Shown: positions 20,770 through 28,046, counted from the first letter of the stretch. The stretch: DNA of 64,000 nt from Microbacterium aurum (GCF_016907815.1 NZ_JAFBCQ010000001.1:2418001-2482000), one strand, 5' to 3'. A program made the numbers and translations. Notes: generated from the sequence alone by a model not told the origin.

Positions 20770-21391
20770 GCGACCCCCCGCGCGCGGATGGTCCCCGCCC
20801 GCCGGCGGCGCGATGCGCTCCGAACACGGCGATGTCCTCGGATCCCGGGGGCAGACCCGCGAGCATGCAGACGAGTTCGGCCCAGGCCGCCACGTGGGCG
20901 GTGAGATCGCCGCCAGGCGACCACGAGGCGCGCAGCTCGATCTGCGCGCCGTCGCCCTCGTCGGCGAGGGTGCCGAACCCCTTGGAGAGGGTCTTGGTGG
21001 CGGTGCCGGATGCCGCGTGGAAGGTCGCGCCGCGCGTGTGCAGCGCATCGATCAGCCACGACCAGGCGACGTCGGCGAGCAGCGGGTCGACACCGATCTC
21101 GGGCTCCAGTGGCGCTTGCGCGAAGCACACCACACGCCAGGCGCCGTCCCAGGCGTCCGGCTCCTCCGGGTCGTGCAGCAGGATGAAGCGTCCCGTGCCG
21201 TACTCGGAGTCGATGCCGTCGGCTTCGGGACGGACGTCTCCGGCGAGGGCGATGGCGTCGGGCGCGAGGCTTCCCGGCGCGGCGATCTCCCGCACGGTGA
21301 AGTCCGACCGGAACGTCAGGGCGCGCAGCGACTCGGCGACGGAGGCGAAGGCCGAGGACCCGGCAGGGGGACGAGGTTCATCCACCGTCAC
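20762..21391 (-). CDS. DUF3000 domain protein
   Basis: This 209-residue soluble protein has the family signature FRSDFTVREIAAPGSLAPDAIA near residue 30, then GTGRFILLHDPEEPDAWDGA, WSWLIDALHTRGA and AAWAELVCMLAGLPPGSED. DUF3000 is found in Actinobacteria just before the RNase D/HRDC gene. Its role is unknown. The start is GTG at 21389-21391; a second GTG two codons later is possible. The divergent hydrolase starts only 19 bp away, so the two share a tiny promoter region. Confidence 0.88.
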   Translation of the reverse strand: MTVDEPRPPAGSSAFASVAESLRALTFRSDFTVREIAAPGSLAPDAIALAGDVRPEADGIDSEYGTGRFILLHDPEEPDAWDGAWRVVCFAQAPLEPEIGVDPLLADVAWSWLIDALHTRGATFHAASGTATKTLSKGFGTLADEGDGAQIELRASWSPGGDLTAHVAAWAELVCMLAGLPPGSEDIAVFGAHRAAGGRGPSARGGSRG

Positions 21392-21410
21392 AGACTAGAA
21401 TGACCACACG
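21392..21410. promoter_or_regulatory. Very short divergent promoter region
   Basis: Only 19 bp separate the DUF3000 and hydrolase start codons. TAGAAT at 21396-21401 can serve as the -10 of the plus-strand gene, with a 0-3 base leader. On the minus strand CATTCT overlaps it and lies five bases before the DUF3000 GTG. Two polymerases could hardly bind at once. Confidence 0.45.
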
Positions 21411-22640
21411 ATGAAGGCATCCAGGCGCGCCGCCGTCGACGGCTCACGATTCGGCGCCCCGGCGACCCTGCGATCCTTCGCGGTGGCGCTGCTGACCGCC
21501 CTCCTCACGACGCTCTCGCTGCTCGGCGTCGTCGCTCTCCGGATGGCGCGACGCGTCGTCACCCCGGCCGCGCGCGTCCCCGACACGCACATCGTCGACA
21601 TCGACGTCCCGGCGCAGACGATCACCCTCGCTCGCACGCCCGACACCGAGCTGCCCGGCCGCTACGGCTTGTTCACACACGGCAGCACCGACTACCTCAA
21701 GGTCGGCACCGTGCTCTCCAGCGACGCGCACACCGTCAAGCGCAAGCTGCTCACGCAGGTCACCGGTGCGTCGACGCTCTCCTCGGAGGCGGCGTTCAGC
21801 GGGTGGTACTACGAGCGTCCGGAGGAGCTGCACCTGCCCTTCACCGTCGAGCACGTCCACGCGGCGCTCGGCACCTGCCCGGCGTGGCTCTTCCCCGCTG
21901 CCACACCCGACGACGCCGCCGCCGAGACCTGGGTCATCCAGATCCACGGCCGCGGCACGACGCGGGCGGAGTGCCTGCGCGCGGTTCCGGTGTTCCACGG
22001 CCTCGGCATCACCTCGCTCGTGGTGTCGTACCGCAACGACGGCGAGGCGCCGCGCACCCGCGCCGGAACCTACGCGCTCGGCGCGACGGAATGGCGTGAC
22101 GTCGACGCCGCCATCGGCTGGGCGCGCCGTCACGGTGCCCGCCGCATCCTGCTCATGGGGTGGTCGATGGGCGGAGCGATCGCCCTCCAGGTCGCCCTCG
22201 GCTCAGCGCATCGTGAGCTCATCGCCGGAGTCATCCTCGACTCGCCGGTGATCGACTGGCGCATCGTGCTGGCGTACCAGGGCAAGGCGCTCCGGCTGCC
22301 GGCGCCGGTCACCGACCTCGCGATCGGCGCGCTGCGGACCGACTGGGCCAGCGCCGCGACGGGTTCGGACGGCCCCATCCCCTTCGACCGGCTCGACGTC
22401 GTCGCCCGGGCGGGGGAGCTGCGGCATCCCGTCCTCATCCTCCACAGCGACGACGACGGCTTCGTGCCCTCGAGCGCATCGCACCGGCTCGCCGAGGCAC
22501 GACCCGACCTCGTGGAACTGCAGGTGTTCACGACCGCTCGCCACACGAAGCTGTGGAACTACGACCAGCGGCGCTGGACCGACGCGATCACGCAGTGGCT
22601 GCGCAGTCATGAACTCGTTCCGGCGGAGGCGGCGTCATGA
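21411..22640 (+). CDS. Membrane-anchored alpha/beta hydrolase
   Basis: The 409-residue protein has one N-terminal hydrophobic helix (about residues 22-46, LRSFAVALLTALLTTLSLLG) and then an extracytoplasmic-type domain. A beta-rich region of about 100 residues precedes the alpha/beta hydrolase fold. The nucleophile is Ser252 in LLMGWSMGGAIAL. The acid is in LILHSDDDGFVP and the histidine in TARHTKLWN. Relatives are annotated as dienelactone-hydrolase-like or prolyl-oligopeptidase-like hydrolases; the substrate is unknown. Its last 4 bp overlap the zapE start. Confidence 0.85.
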   Translation: MKASRRAAVDGSRFGAPATLRSFAVALLTALLTTLSLLGVVALRMARRVVTPAARVPDTHIVDIDVPAQTITLARTPDTELPGRYGLFTHGSTDYLKVGTVLSSDAHTVKRKLLTQVTGASTLSSEAAFSGWYYERPEELHLPFTVEHVHAALGTCPAWLFPAATPDDAAAETWVIQIHGRGTTRAECLRAVPVFHGLGITSLVVSYRNDGEAPRTRAGTYALGATEWRDVDAAIGWARRHGARRILLMGWSMGGAIALQVALGSAHRELIAGVILDSPVIDWRIVLAYQGKALRLPAPVTDLAIGALRTDWASAATGSDGPIPFDRLDVVARAGELRHPVLILHSDDDGFVPSSASHRLAEARPDLVELQVFTTARHTKLWNYDQRRWTDAITQWLRSHELVPAEAAS

Positions 22641-23665
22641 CCGGCGCCGTCGCGGGGGTCGTGCACCTCAGGGAACGTCGACCCGAGGTCTCCGGCACGG
22701 AGATGGTGGCCGCGCTCGTTCCGCCCCCGCAGTTCGACGACGCCACCTTCGACACCTATCGCGCCGACCCGCACTACCCGTCGCAGCAGGAGGCGAAGGA
22801 TCTGCTGATCGCGTTCAGCCGCGGGGGAGCGCCGGCCGAGCGCGGGGGTCTGTTCCGGCGTGCGAAGAAGGCGCCGGAGATGAAGCCCGGCGTGTACCTG
22901 GACGGCGGGTTCGGCGTCGGAAAGACGCACCTGCTCGCGTCGATCTACCACGCCATGCCCGCCCGCCGGAAGTACTTCGGCTCGTTCATCGAGTACACCG
23001 CGCTCGTCGGCGCGCTCGGCTACCAGAAGACGGTCGAGCTTTTCCGCGGCGCCGATCTGCTGTGCATCGACGAGTTCGAGCTCGACGACCCCGGCGACAC
23101 GATGGTGATGACGCGCCTGCTCGGTGAGCTGGTTCCCACCGGCACGAAGCTCGCGGCGACCTCCAACACCCCGCCGAACGCGCTGGGTGAGGGACGGTTC
23201 GCGGCGCAGGACTTCCTCCGCGAGATCCACGCCATGGCGTCGAGCTTCCAGACGATCCGCATCGACGGCACCGACTACCGCCAGCGAGCGCTCGACGGCC
23301 ACGCGGTGACTCTCGACGACGCCGGGTACCGCACGGCGATCACGGATGCCGCCGCGCACGCCGTCGTCTCCGATGACGCGTTCGGCGACCTCGTGGCGCA
23401 CCTCGCGACCGTGCACCCGTCGCGCTATCTCCGCCTCATCGACGGCGTCGGAATGATCGGGCTGCGCGACGTGACGACCCTCGAGGATCAGTCCGCCGCG
23501 CTGCGGCTCGTGGCGTTCGTCGATCGGGCGTACGACGCGCAGATCCCGGTGCGCGCTACCGGTCAGGCGCTGGACGCCGTGTTCAGTGACGAGATGCTCG
23601 CCGGCGGGTATCGCAAGAAGTATCTGCGCGCCATCTCACGCCTGAACGCCCTGACGCACTCCTGA
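22637..23665 (+). CDS. zapE: Cell division protein ZapE (AFG1-like ATPase)
   Basis: This 342-residue P-loop ATPase of the AFG1/LACE1 family is known in proteobacteria as ZapE, which acts on the Z ring. The Walker A motif GGFGVGKTH is at residues 90-98 and Walker B LLCIDEFELDD near residue 141. A sensor-1 region at KLAATSNTPPNALGEGRF and the family motif FLREIHAMASSFQTIRIDG follow. The start ATG overlaps the hydrolase stop by 4 bp. A GC hairpin follows the stop. Function in actinobacteria is inferred from the family. Confidence 0.9.
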   Translation: MTGAVAGVVHLRERRPEVSGTEMVAALVPPPQFDDATFDTYRADPHYPSQQEAKDLLIAFSRGGAPAERGGLFRRAKKAPEMKPGVYLDGGFGVGKTHLLASIYHAMPARRKYFGSFIEYTALVGALGYQKTVELFRGADLLCIDEFELDDPGDTMVMTRLLGELVPTGTKLAATSNTPPNALGEGRFAAQDFLREIHAMASSFQTIRIDGTDYRQRALDGHAVTLDDAGYRTAITDAAAHAVVSDDAFGDLVAHLATVHPSRYLRLIDGVGMIGLRDVTTLEDQSAALRLVAFVDRAYDAQIPVRATGQALDAVFSDEMLAGGYRKKYLRAISRLNALTHS

Positions 23666-23672
23666 CCCGGTG

Positions 23673-23692
23673 TCCCCGCCGTTCGGCGGGGG
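23673..23692 (+). terminator. GC hairpin after zapE
   Basis: CCCCGCCG pairs with CGGCGGGG across TT (effective loop GTTC), eight bases past the zapE stop. There is no clear T-run beyond GATTCT. Confidence 0.6.
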
Positions 23693-23748
23693 ATTCTCGC
23701 GCCCTTTTCGGCGTCACGAAACGTGATGTTTACCCACGCGGCATCCGC

Positions 23749-23764
23749 GTAACGATCGCGAAAC
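23749..23764 (+). promoter_or_regulatory. GlnR-type nitrogen box upstream of amt
   Basis: GTAAC, six bases (GATCGC), then GAAAC is an exact match to the GTnAC-N6-GaAAC half-site pair I know for actinobacterial GlnR. It lies 117 bp before the amt start. Additional half-sites GTCAC (23713) and GAAAC (23718) are nearby. This predicts activation under nitrogen limitation. Confidence 0.6.
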
Positions 23765-23881
23765 ACGACACGCATGCCGGTGGAAACCGCGCGTCGTCAC
23801 ACTGAGTCTCGCCAGGACAGCCGCGACCCGAAAGCAGCGGTGTCCAGGCCCGAGTTACACAACACATGAGTGAGGAACTTC

Positions 23882-25105
23882 ATGGACAGCGGAAACCTCG
23901 CGTGGTCTGTCGCCGCGACAGCCCTCGTGCTCTTTATGACGCCCGGTGTGGCGTTCTTCTACGGCGGGCTGGTCAAGGCGAAGAGCGTCGTGAGCATGAT
24001 GATGCTCAGCTTCGGCGCGATGGGCTTGGTCGGCGTGCTGTGGATCCTCTACGGGTTCAACATGTCGGCGATCACCGACGGTCCGACCTGGCTCGCCGGC
24101 AACCCGTTCTCCGACTTCGGTCTCGCGAACGCGTCGAGTGACACGCTGGTCGGGGCGACGTTCGGCGCCACGTTCGCGATCATCACGGTCGCGCTCATCT
24201 CCGGCGCGATCGCCGACCGCGCCAAGTTTGGCTCGTGGATGATCTTCGCCGGAATCTGGGCGACCGTCGTCTACTTCCCGGTTGCGGCCTGGGTCTGGGG
24301 CGGTGGCTGGATCATGAATCTCGGCGAGAGCTTCGGCTGGGATGTCACGGTCATCGACTACGCCGGTGGCACCGCGGTGCACATCAACGCCGGTGCCGCA
24401 GCGCTCGCGCTGGCGCTCGTCCTCGGCAAGCGCGTCGGCTTCCAGAAGGGCATCCACAAGCCGCACAACGTGCCGCTGGTGATGCTGGGTGCGGCCATCC
24501 TCTGGTTCGGCTGGTTCGGCTTCAACGCCGGCGCCGAGGGCACGTTCGGCCTGCTCGGCACCGAGGACTCCTCGGTCGGCCTCATCATCGTCAACACGCT
24601 CGGCGCGACCGCCGCGGCGATCCTCGGCTGGGTGATCGTGGAGAAGCTCAAGGACGGCAAGTCCACGTCGGTCGGCGCCGCGTCCGGCGCCGTCGCGGGT
24701 CTCGTCGCGATCACGCCCTCCTGCGCGAACCTGGCCCCGGGCTGGGCGCTGCTGCTCGGGCTCATCGCCGGTGCTGTCTGCGCCCTGGCGATCGAGCTGA
24801 AGTGGAAGCTCGGCTACGACGACTCGCTCGACGTCGTCGGCGTCCACCTCGTCGGCGGCCTCATCGGCACGCTGTACCTCGGCTTCTTCGCCACCGGGAC
24901 CGGCCTGTTCGTCGGCGGCGGCTTCGAGCAGCTCGTCGTGCAGTTCGTCGCCGCGGTGGCCGTCCTCATCTTCTCCTTCGTCGTCGCCTACGTGCTGGGC
25001 CTCGCGATCGAGAAGACGATCGGATTCCGCGTGAAGAACGAGGACGAGATCGCCGGCATCGACACCGTCGTCCACGGTGAAGAGGGCTACGCGCTCGTCG
25101 ACTGA
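23882..25105 (+). CDS. amt: Ammonium transporter
   Basis: The 407-residue integral membrane protein of the Amt/Mep/Rh family conducts ammonium across the cytoplasmic membrane as a trimer. It has about eleven helices starting WSVAATALVLFMTPGVAFFY. The pore signature AGGTAVHINAGAAALALAL contains the first pore histidine, and VVGVHLVGGLIGTLYLGFF the second. The ATG at 23882 is chosen because AGGAA lies just upstream; an in-frame GTG at 23870 is a weaker choice. No glnK or glnD follows, unlike the common amt-glnK-glnD operon. A hairpin terminator closes the unit. Confidence 0.95.
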   Translation: MDSGNLAWSVAATALVLFMTPGVAFFYGGLVKAKSVVSMMMLSFGAMGLVGVLWILYGFNMSAITDGPTWLAGNPFSDFGLANASSDTLVGATFGATFAIITVALISGAIADRAKFGSWMIFAGIWATVVYFPVAAWVWGGGWIMNLGESFGWDVTVIDYAGGTAVHINAGAAALALALVLGKRVGFQKGIHKPHNVPLVMLGAAILWFGWFGFNAGAEGTFGLLGTEDSSVGLIIVNTLGATAAAILGWVIVEKLKDGKSTSVGAASGAVAGLVAITPSCANLAPGWALLLGLIAGAVCALAIELKWKLGYDDSLDVVGVHLVGGLIGTLYLGFFATGTGLFVGGGFEQLVVQFVAAVAVLIFSFVVAYVLGLAIEKTIGFRVKNEDEIAGIDTVVHGEEGYALVD

Positions 25106-25135
25106 CACCTGTCACACAGCAAGCCACCACGGCAC

Positions 25136-25167
25136 AGGGGCGCCGGATCACACGATCCGGCGCCCCT
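25136..25167. terminator. Hairpin terminator after amt
   Basis: AGGGGCGCCGGATC pairs perfectly with GATCCGGCGCCCCT over 14 bp with an ACAC loop, 30 bases past the amt stop. Confidence 0.85.
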
Positions 25168-25180
25168 CGGCCGTTCTCGC

Positions 25181-25186
25181 TATGGT
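25181..25186 (+). promoter_or_regulatory. -10 hexamer of the PemK/MazF-like gene (leaderless)
   Basis: TATGGT ends exactly six bases before ATG 25193. It also lies only 14 bases after the amt terminator, showing that the gene is an independent unit. Confidence 0.5.
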
Positions 25187-25192
25187 GGCGGC

Positions 25193-25780
25193 ATGGCGAC
25201 GCGCAACACCGACGGCGGCTCCCTCACCCGGTTTCTCCGGGGGATCGTGACACTGTTCACCGCACCGGGGCGCCAGGCCCCGCAGCGCACGCCGGAGCGG
25301 CCCGCACGCGCGCAGACGGCGCAGGCGACGGCATCCGTCCGCGACATCGCTCCGGGAAGTGCCGGTGACACCGCGACGATCGAGATCGATCCGCCCGACC
25401 GTCGCGGGCTGCGCATCACCTATGCCCCCGACCTCGACGGTGAGCCCGACGCCGGGGAAGTGGTCTGGACGTGGGTGCCGTACGCCGAGCGCGACGGTCG
25501 CGGCAAGGACCGGCCGGTGCTCGTCATCGGGCGCCAGAGCGAAGATCGGGTGTACGCGGTGAAGCTCACGAGCATCGCCCACGACGGCGATCGCGACTTC
25601 CTGCCGATCGGCTCGGGTGGGTGGGACTCGAAGGGGCGTCCCTCCTGGGTCGACATCGATCAGCTGTACAGCGTGCACACCGCCGGCATGCGCCGCGAGG
25701 CGTCGGCGCTCGACCTGGAGCGGTTCGCGGTCGTCGCCCGCGCGCTGCAGCTGCGCTACGGCTGGACCGTCGGAGGGTGA
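25193..25780 (+). CDS. PemK/MazF-like protein without linked antitoxin
   Basis: This 195-residue protein has a PemK/MazF-like SH3-barrel domain in its C-terminal half. It begins at GEVVWTWVPYAERDGRGKDRPVLVIGR (written here only to show the conserved GEVVW and RPVLVIG blocks) and continues with VYAVKLTSI and WVDIDQLYSV. The first 65 residues are a basic, alanine- and glutamine-rich extension. Classical MazF proteins are about 110 residues and are paired with an antitoxin; none is encoded beside this gene. It could be a domesticated, non-toxic member. The neighbours are amt upstream and a tRNA-Val gene on the opposite strand downstream. Confidence 0.7.
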   Translation: MATRNTDGGSLTRFLRGIVTLFTAPGRQAPQRTPERPARAQTAQATASVRDIAPGSAGDTATIEIDPPDRRGLRITYAPDLDGEPDAGEVVWTWVPYAERDGRGKDRPVLVIGRQSEDRVYAVKLTSIAHDGDRDFLPIGSGGWDSKGRPSWVDIDQLYSVHTAGMRREASALDLERFAVVARALQLRYGWTVGG

Positions 25781-25791
25781 GGGAGGAGGTG

Positions 25792-25867
25792 TGGTGGGCG
25801 ATACCAGACTCGAACTGATGACCTCTTCCGTGTGAAGGAAGCGCGCTACCAACTGCGCCAATCGCCC
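25792..25867 (-). tRNA. tRNA-Val (anticodon CAC)
   Basis: The minus strand folds as a cloverleaf with acceptor GGGCGAT/ATCGCCC, D arm GCGCAGTTGGTAGCGC, anticodon arm CTTCC-TTCACAC-GGAAG and T arm with GTTCGAGTC. The loop gives anticodon CAC. Discriminator A and an encoded CCA follow at 25795-25792. It faces away from the plus-strand tRNA cluster. Confidence 0.95.
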
Positions 25868-25958
25868 GTGATCCGCAGGGGATCGAGTCATGATGCTACC
25901 GGATGCGGAGCGCTGTCACGAATCGTCCGGGTGTGACACGCGCGGGCTCCGCCCGGTT

Positions 25959-25986
25959 TTGCACTTGGCGATTCGTGGACTAAAGT
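25959..25986 (+). promoter_or_regulatory. Sigma-A-type promoter for the tRNA cluster
   Basis: TTGCAC (25959-25964) and TAAAGT (25981-25986) are separated by 16 bases and lie 31 bp before tRNA-Gly. This is one of the few places in the window with both a good -35 and a good -10 element. Confidence 0.6.
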
Positions 25987-26017
25987 CGATCAAGCGCCCG
26001 GGGCAACCAGGGAGCAC

Positions 26018-26090
26018 GCGGATGTAGCGCAGTTGGTAGCGCATCACCTTGCCAAGGTGAGGGTCGCGAGTTCGAGTCTCGTCATCCGCT
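26018..26090 (+). tRNA. tRNA-Gly (anticodon GCC)
   Basis: 73 bases with acceptor GCGGATG/CATCCGC, D arm GCGCAGTTGGTAGCGC, anticodon loop TTGCCAA (GCC) and T loop GTTCGAGTC. CCA is not encoded. It is first in a Gly-Cys-Val series. Confidence 0.95.
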
Positions 26091-26155
26091 CGAGTGCAGG
26101 GATCGTGTCACAGCGATCACGGCACGTGGGGTCAAACCACACGGTTAATCCACAT

Positions 26156-26226
26156 GGTGGCGTGGCCGAGCGGCTAGGCACCGGCCTGCAAAGCCGTTTA
26201 CACGGGTTCGAATCCCGTCGCCACCT
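26156..26226 (+). tRNA. tRNA-Cys (anticodon GCA)
   Basis: 71 bases with acceptor GGTGGCG/CGCCACC, anticodon stem CCGGC/GCCGT and loop CTGCAAA (GCA), and T arm CGGGTTCGAATCCCG. The length is usual for tRNA-Cys. CCA is not encoded. Confidence 0.95.
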
Positions 26227-26254
26227 CGCTAGACAACTGAATACGCCTGTACAG

Positions 26255-26329
26255 GCGCGATTGGCGCAGCGGTAGCGCGCTTCCCTGACACGGAAGAGGT
26301 CACTGGTTCGATCCCAGTATCGCGCACCA
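26255..26329 (+). tRNA. tRNA-Val (anticodon GAC)
   Basis: Acceptor GCGCGAT/ATCGCGC, anticodon arm CTTCC-CTGACAC-GGAAG (GAC), and T arm with GGTTCGATCC. Discriminator A is at 26326 and an encoded CCA at 26327-26329. It is followed at once by a strong terminator. It shares the anticodon-stem sequence with the minus-strand tRNA-Val. Confidence 0.95.
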
Positions 26330-26335
26330 CCTGAA

Positions 26336-26361
26336 GCCCCCGGTTCGCCGGGGGTTTTTTC
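26336..26361 (+). terminator. Rho-independent terminator of the tRNA cluster
   Basis: GCCCCCGG-TTCG-CCGGGGG followed by TTTTTTC. This is the only canonical hairpin plus U-run terminator in the window. Confidence 0.92.
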
Positions 26362-26388
26362 TTTTCCGGCCCACGCCTGAACGCCGTT

Positions 26389-26445
26389 CGTGCCATCTAC
26401 GTGCCACATCCGGCGGGTTCGAGGGCGGCGCGGCGGCGCGTGCCA
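26389..26445 (+). repeat. Three CGTGCCA direct repeats beside the tRNA cluster
   Basis: CGTGCCA occurs at 26389, 26400 and 26439. The first two are 11 bp apart, about one helical turn. The position just past a tRNA 3' end is typical of integrase arm sites, but no integrase gene is present in the window. Confidence 0.35.
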
Positions 26446-26460
26446 CGCTCTCGCAGTCGA

Positions 26461-26466
26461 TACGTT
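26461..26466 (+). promoter_or_regulatory. -10 hexamer of a small zinc-ribbon gene (leaderless)
   Basis: TACGTT ends six bases before ATG 26473. It supports the short 45-codon reading and argues against the longer frame opening at 26401. Confidence 0.45.
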
Positions 26467-26472
26467 CGGCCC

Positions 26473-26610
26473 ATGCAATGCCCTAACTGTGATTCGGTCG
26501 ACACCGTGCCCGACAACCGCCTGACAGCCTCTGGCCGGACATGCCGCGCGTGTGGCAAGTGGTTCCCGACGCCCACGCCGCCCTCGTCAGATCGACGCTT
26601 CGCGCAGTAG
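26473..26610 (+). CDS. 45-residue zinc-ribbon-like protein
   Basis: The product begins MQCPNCDSVDTVPDNRLTAS and has a second pair in CRACGKWF, so two CxxC knuckles 18-20 residues apart could bind one zinc. It ends with a proline-rich tail. No family name is recognised. A -10-like hexamer six bases upstream supports translation from ATG 26473. It opens the accessory block that follows the tRNA terminator and is followed after five bases by a membrane protein gene that may be co-expressed. Confidence 0.5.
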   Translation: MQCPNCDSVDTVPDNRLTASGRTCRACGKWFPTPTPPSSDRRFAQ

Positions 26611-26615
26611 CAAGC

Positions 26616-27056
26616 GTGGATGTGGGCTGGTGGGCGCTGGTCGTCTCGGGCGCGAGTCTGGTGATCAGTGGCGCGACGTTCTGGCGGAACCGGACGCCCG
26701 CGCCGCGGTGGGTGACTGGTGTGGTGATCAAGCCAGATAGCGACGGCGAGGTGCGAGTCACCGCAGCGGCGTCAAACCGGGGTCGCGGTGATGCCCGCGA
26801 CGTGCAGTTCGAGCAGGAGGGCGGCGGCTTGCTCTCCGCGTTCTCACGTGAGACGAGAGCACGCGCGGAGTTCGGCGAACATCTCTCCATCACGCTGATC
26901 TATCCGGCTAACACGACGGGCACGGGCTCGTTCCGTCTGACGTGGAGTCAGGAGCCGAACCTGCACCGGCGGCGGAGCCGTAGGGTGCGTTTTCGGCTCA
27001 ACGGAGGTGGCGGCGAGTTGCCGAGAGCGAAACACGACATCGGCGCGCTGTTCTGA
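26616..27056 (+). CDS. Hypothetical protein with one N-terminal membrane helix
   Basis: A product of 146 residues is predicted from GTG 26616. One hydrophobic helix (WWALVVSGASLVISGATFW) lies at the very start. A soluble beta-rich domain follows with VTGVVIKPDSDGEVRVTAAA, SNRGRGDARDVQF and GSFRLTWSQEPNLHRRR, which looks like an Ig-like or C2-like sandwich. The frame is open back to 26541, but that part overlaps the zinc-ribbon gene. I do not recognise the family. Similar proteins occur in mobile or phage-derived regions of Actinobacteria, which is only an impression. Confidence 0.55.
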   Translation: MDVGWWALVVSGASLVISGATFWRNRTPAPRWVTGVVIKPDSDGEVRVTAAASNRGRGDARDVQFEQEGGGLLSAFSRETRARAEFGEHLSITLIYPANTTGTGSFRLTWSQEPNLHRRRSRRVRFRLNGGGGELPRAKHDIGALF

Positions 27057-27249
27057 CGCGCGTAGCGGATCAGGCGTCGCCGCGACGCCCCGCTATGGGA
27101 CTCACCCCTGCCGCTTCGCGACCCTCGGCGGCTTCGCGTTCGTTTCGGAGGATCGAGGCTTGCCAGGATTCCCCGCGATAGCGCGGCCCAGACATCGACG
27201 TGCCGCCGGGCCAGTCGGGCGCCACGCACCGGCCCGGTTTCGTCGCCTG
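27057..27249. other. Gene-poor spacer in the accessory region
   Basis: About 190 bp without a supportable plus-strand gene. A minus-strand frame crosses it (containing PRYRGESWQASILRNEREAA), but it overlaps the next gene and has no recognisable start. It may be the eroded end of an older gene. Confidence 0.3.
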
Positions 27250-27255
27250 TAAGGT
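27250..27255 (+). promoter_or_regulatory. -10 hexamer of the three-gene accessory module (leaderless)
   Basis: TAAGGT ends six bases before ATG 27262. It marks the module at 27262-28454 as its own transcription unit. Confidence 0.5.
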
Positions 27256-27261
27256 GTGTTT

Positions 27262-27675
27262 ATGCCCGCGGGTCCGTCGACAGAACTCGTTGTGGTTCGC
27301 TTTTCTCCCTGGGGCATCGAGAGCATGACAAAGTCGATGCGTCTGCAAGCGCTGGGCGATAGAGGAAAGAGTCGACCCGAGCGACACGGTGTGTCAGCGT
27401 TCGCTACTGCACTCGCCCCCGGCGAATCCATCGACGACGCCATAGTTCGGCTATGTGAGGCAATCACGCCCGCCTTCACCAATGGCGATCGGATCTCAGT
27501 CGTCACTTCCAGCGACCTGCGCCGTTTGGGGTACCACGTACATATTGATGAACCTCCTGAGCACCACTGCCTTATTGGTGGCGCTGATCTCTCGAATCCA
27601 CCAGACTTGGAGCATCTTGTGACATTGTTCAGAGACCGACGACCAAACCCAGCCTGGAAGGGGGATTCGACATGA
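27262..27675 (+). CDS. Hypothetical protein, first gene of a three-gene accessory module
   Basis: The 137-residue product begins MPAGPSTELVVVRFSPWGIE. It has a central helical part (GESIDDAIVRLCEAITPAF) and a C-terminal part with SDLRRLGYHVHIDEPPEHHC and LSNPPDLEHLVTLFRDRR. The closely spaced histidines and cysteine could bind a metal, but this is speculation. I do not recognise the family. GC is visibly lower than in the flanking housekeeping genes, which suggests acquisition. Its stop overlaps the next gene by 4 bp (ATGA), so the genes are coupled. Confidence 0.6.
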   Translation: MPAGPSTELVVVRFSPWGIESMTKSMRLQALGDRGKSRPERHGVSAFATALAPGESIDDAIVRLCEAITPAFTNGDRISVVTSSDLRRLGYHVHIDEPPEHHCLIGGADLSNPPDLEHLVTLFRDRRPNPAWKGDST

Positions 27676-28046
27676 CTCCGCGAGTGATGATCGACTTAAA
27701 CTCCACCGACCATGACGGAGAGACCGTCGCGTTGCTTGAAGATGTTTCCGGCGGCACGCTTAGTCGCGGGCGCATGGCACTGGCCTATGAGCCCGAGGCT
27801 GGCCTGTGTGCGCAAGCCAGGGTGGCTTCCATCAGAGAGGATTTGGGTATCGCCTACCTCCAAGTCGATTGGAGGTCGATGAAACGCATGGGCGACGAAT
27901 CGGGCGGGTTTCAGATCACCAAGCACGACTGGGTGATGTCTGCATCCGCGTCTGCATCGGTTGGCCGCGACGTGCATGTGCGAAGCTCCGGTCGGCTTGC
28001 TGGAAGAATGGCGCTCGGAGGCGCGGCGAATGCTGGGGGTGCCTAA
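27672..28046 (+). CDS. Hypothetical protein, second gene of the module (small beta-barrel-like)
   Basis: The 124-residue protein begins MTPRVMIDLNSTDHDGETVA. Its centre (RMALAYEPEAGLCAQARVAS through LGIAYLQVDWRSMKRM) alternates short strands, like SH3 or KOW-type barrels that bind nucleic acid or protein. The C-terminal 30 residues are alanine-, serine- and glycine-rich. No catalytic motif is visible. The start overlaps the upstream stop by 4 bp and the stop TAA directly abuts the next GTG, so three proteins are made from one message. Function unknown. Confidence 0.6.
   Translation: MTPRVMIDLNSTDHDGETVALLEDVSGGTLSRGRMALAYEPEAGLCAQARVASIREDLGIAYLQVDWRSMKRMGDESGGFQITKHDWVMSASASASVGRDVHVRSSGRLAGRMALGGAANAGGA

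Noticed and set aside
23870..23881. GTG at 23870 as the amt start
   Set aside because: The internal ATG at 23882 has an AGGAA ribosome-binding site in exactly that upstream segment, so the shorter form is preferred.
26044..26478. 144-codon minus-strand frame across the tRNA cluster
   Set aside because: It reads through three tRNA genes; part of its end (WHVDGTNGVQAW) resembles integrase tails but the frame cannot be a gene.
27070..27387. 105-codon minus-strand frame in the accessory spacer
   Set aside because: It overlaps the better supported plus-strand gene at 27262, lacks a convincing start and matches no family I know. Kept only as a possible relic in the spacer entry.
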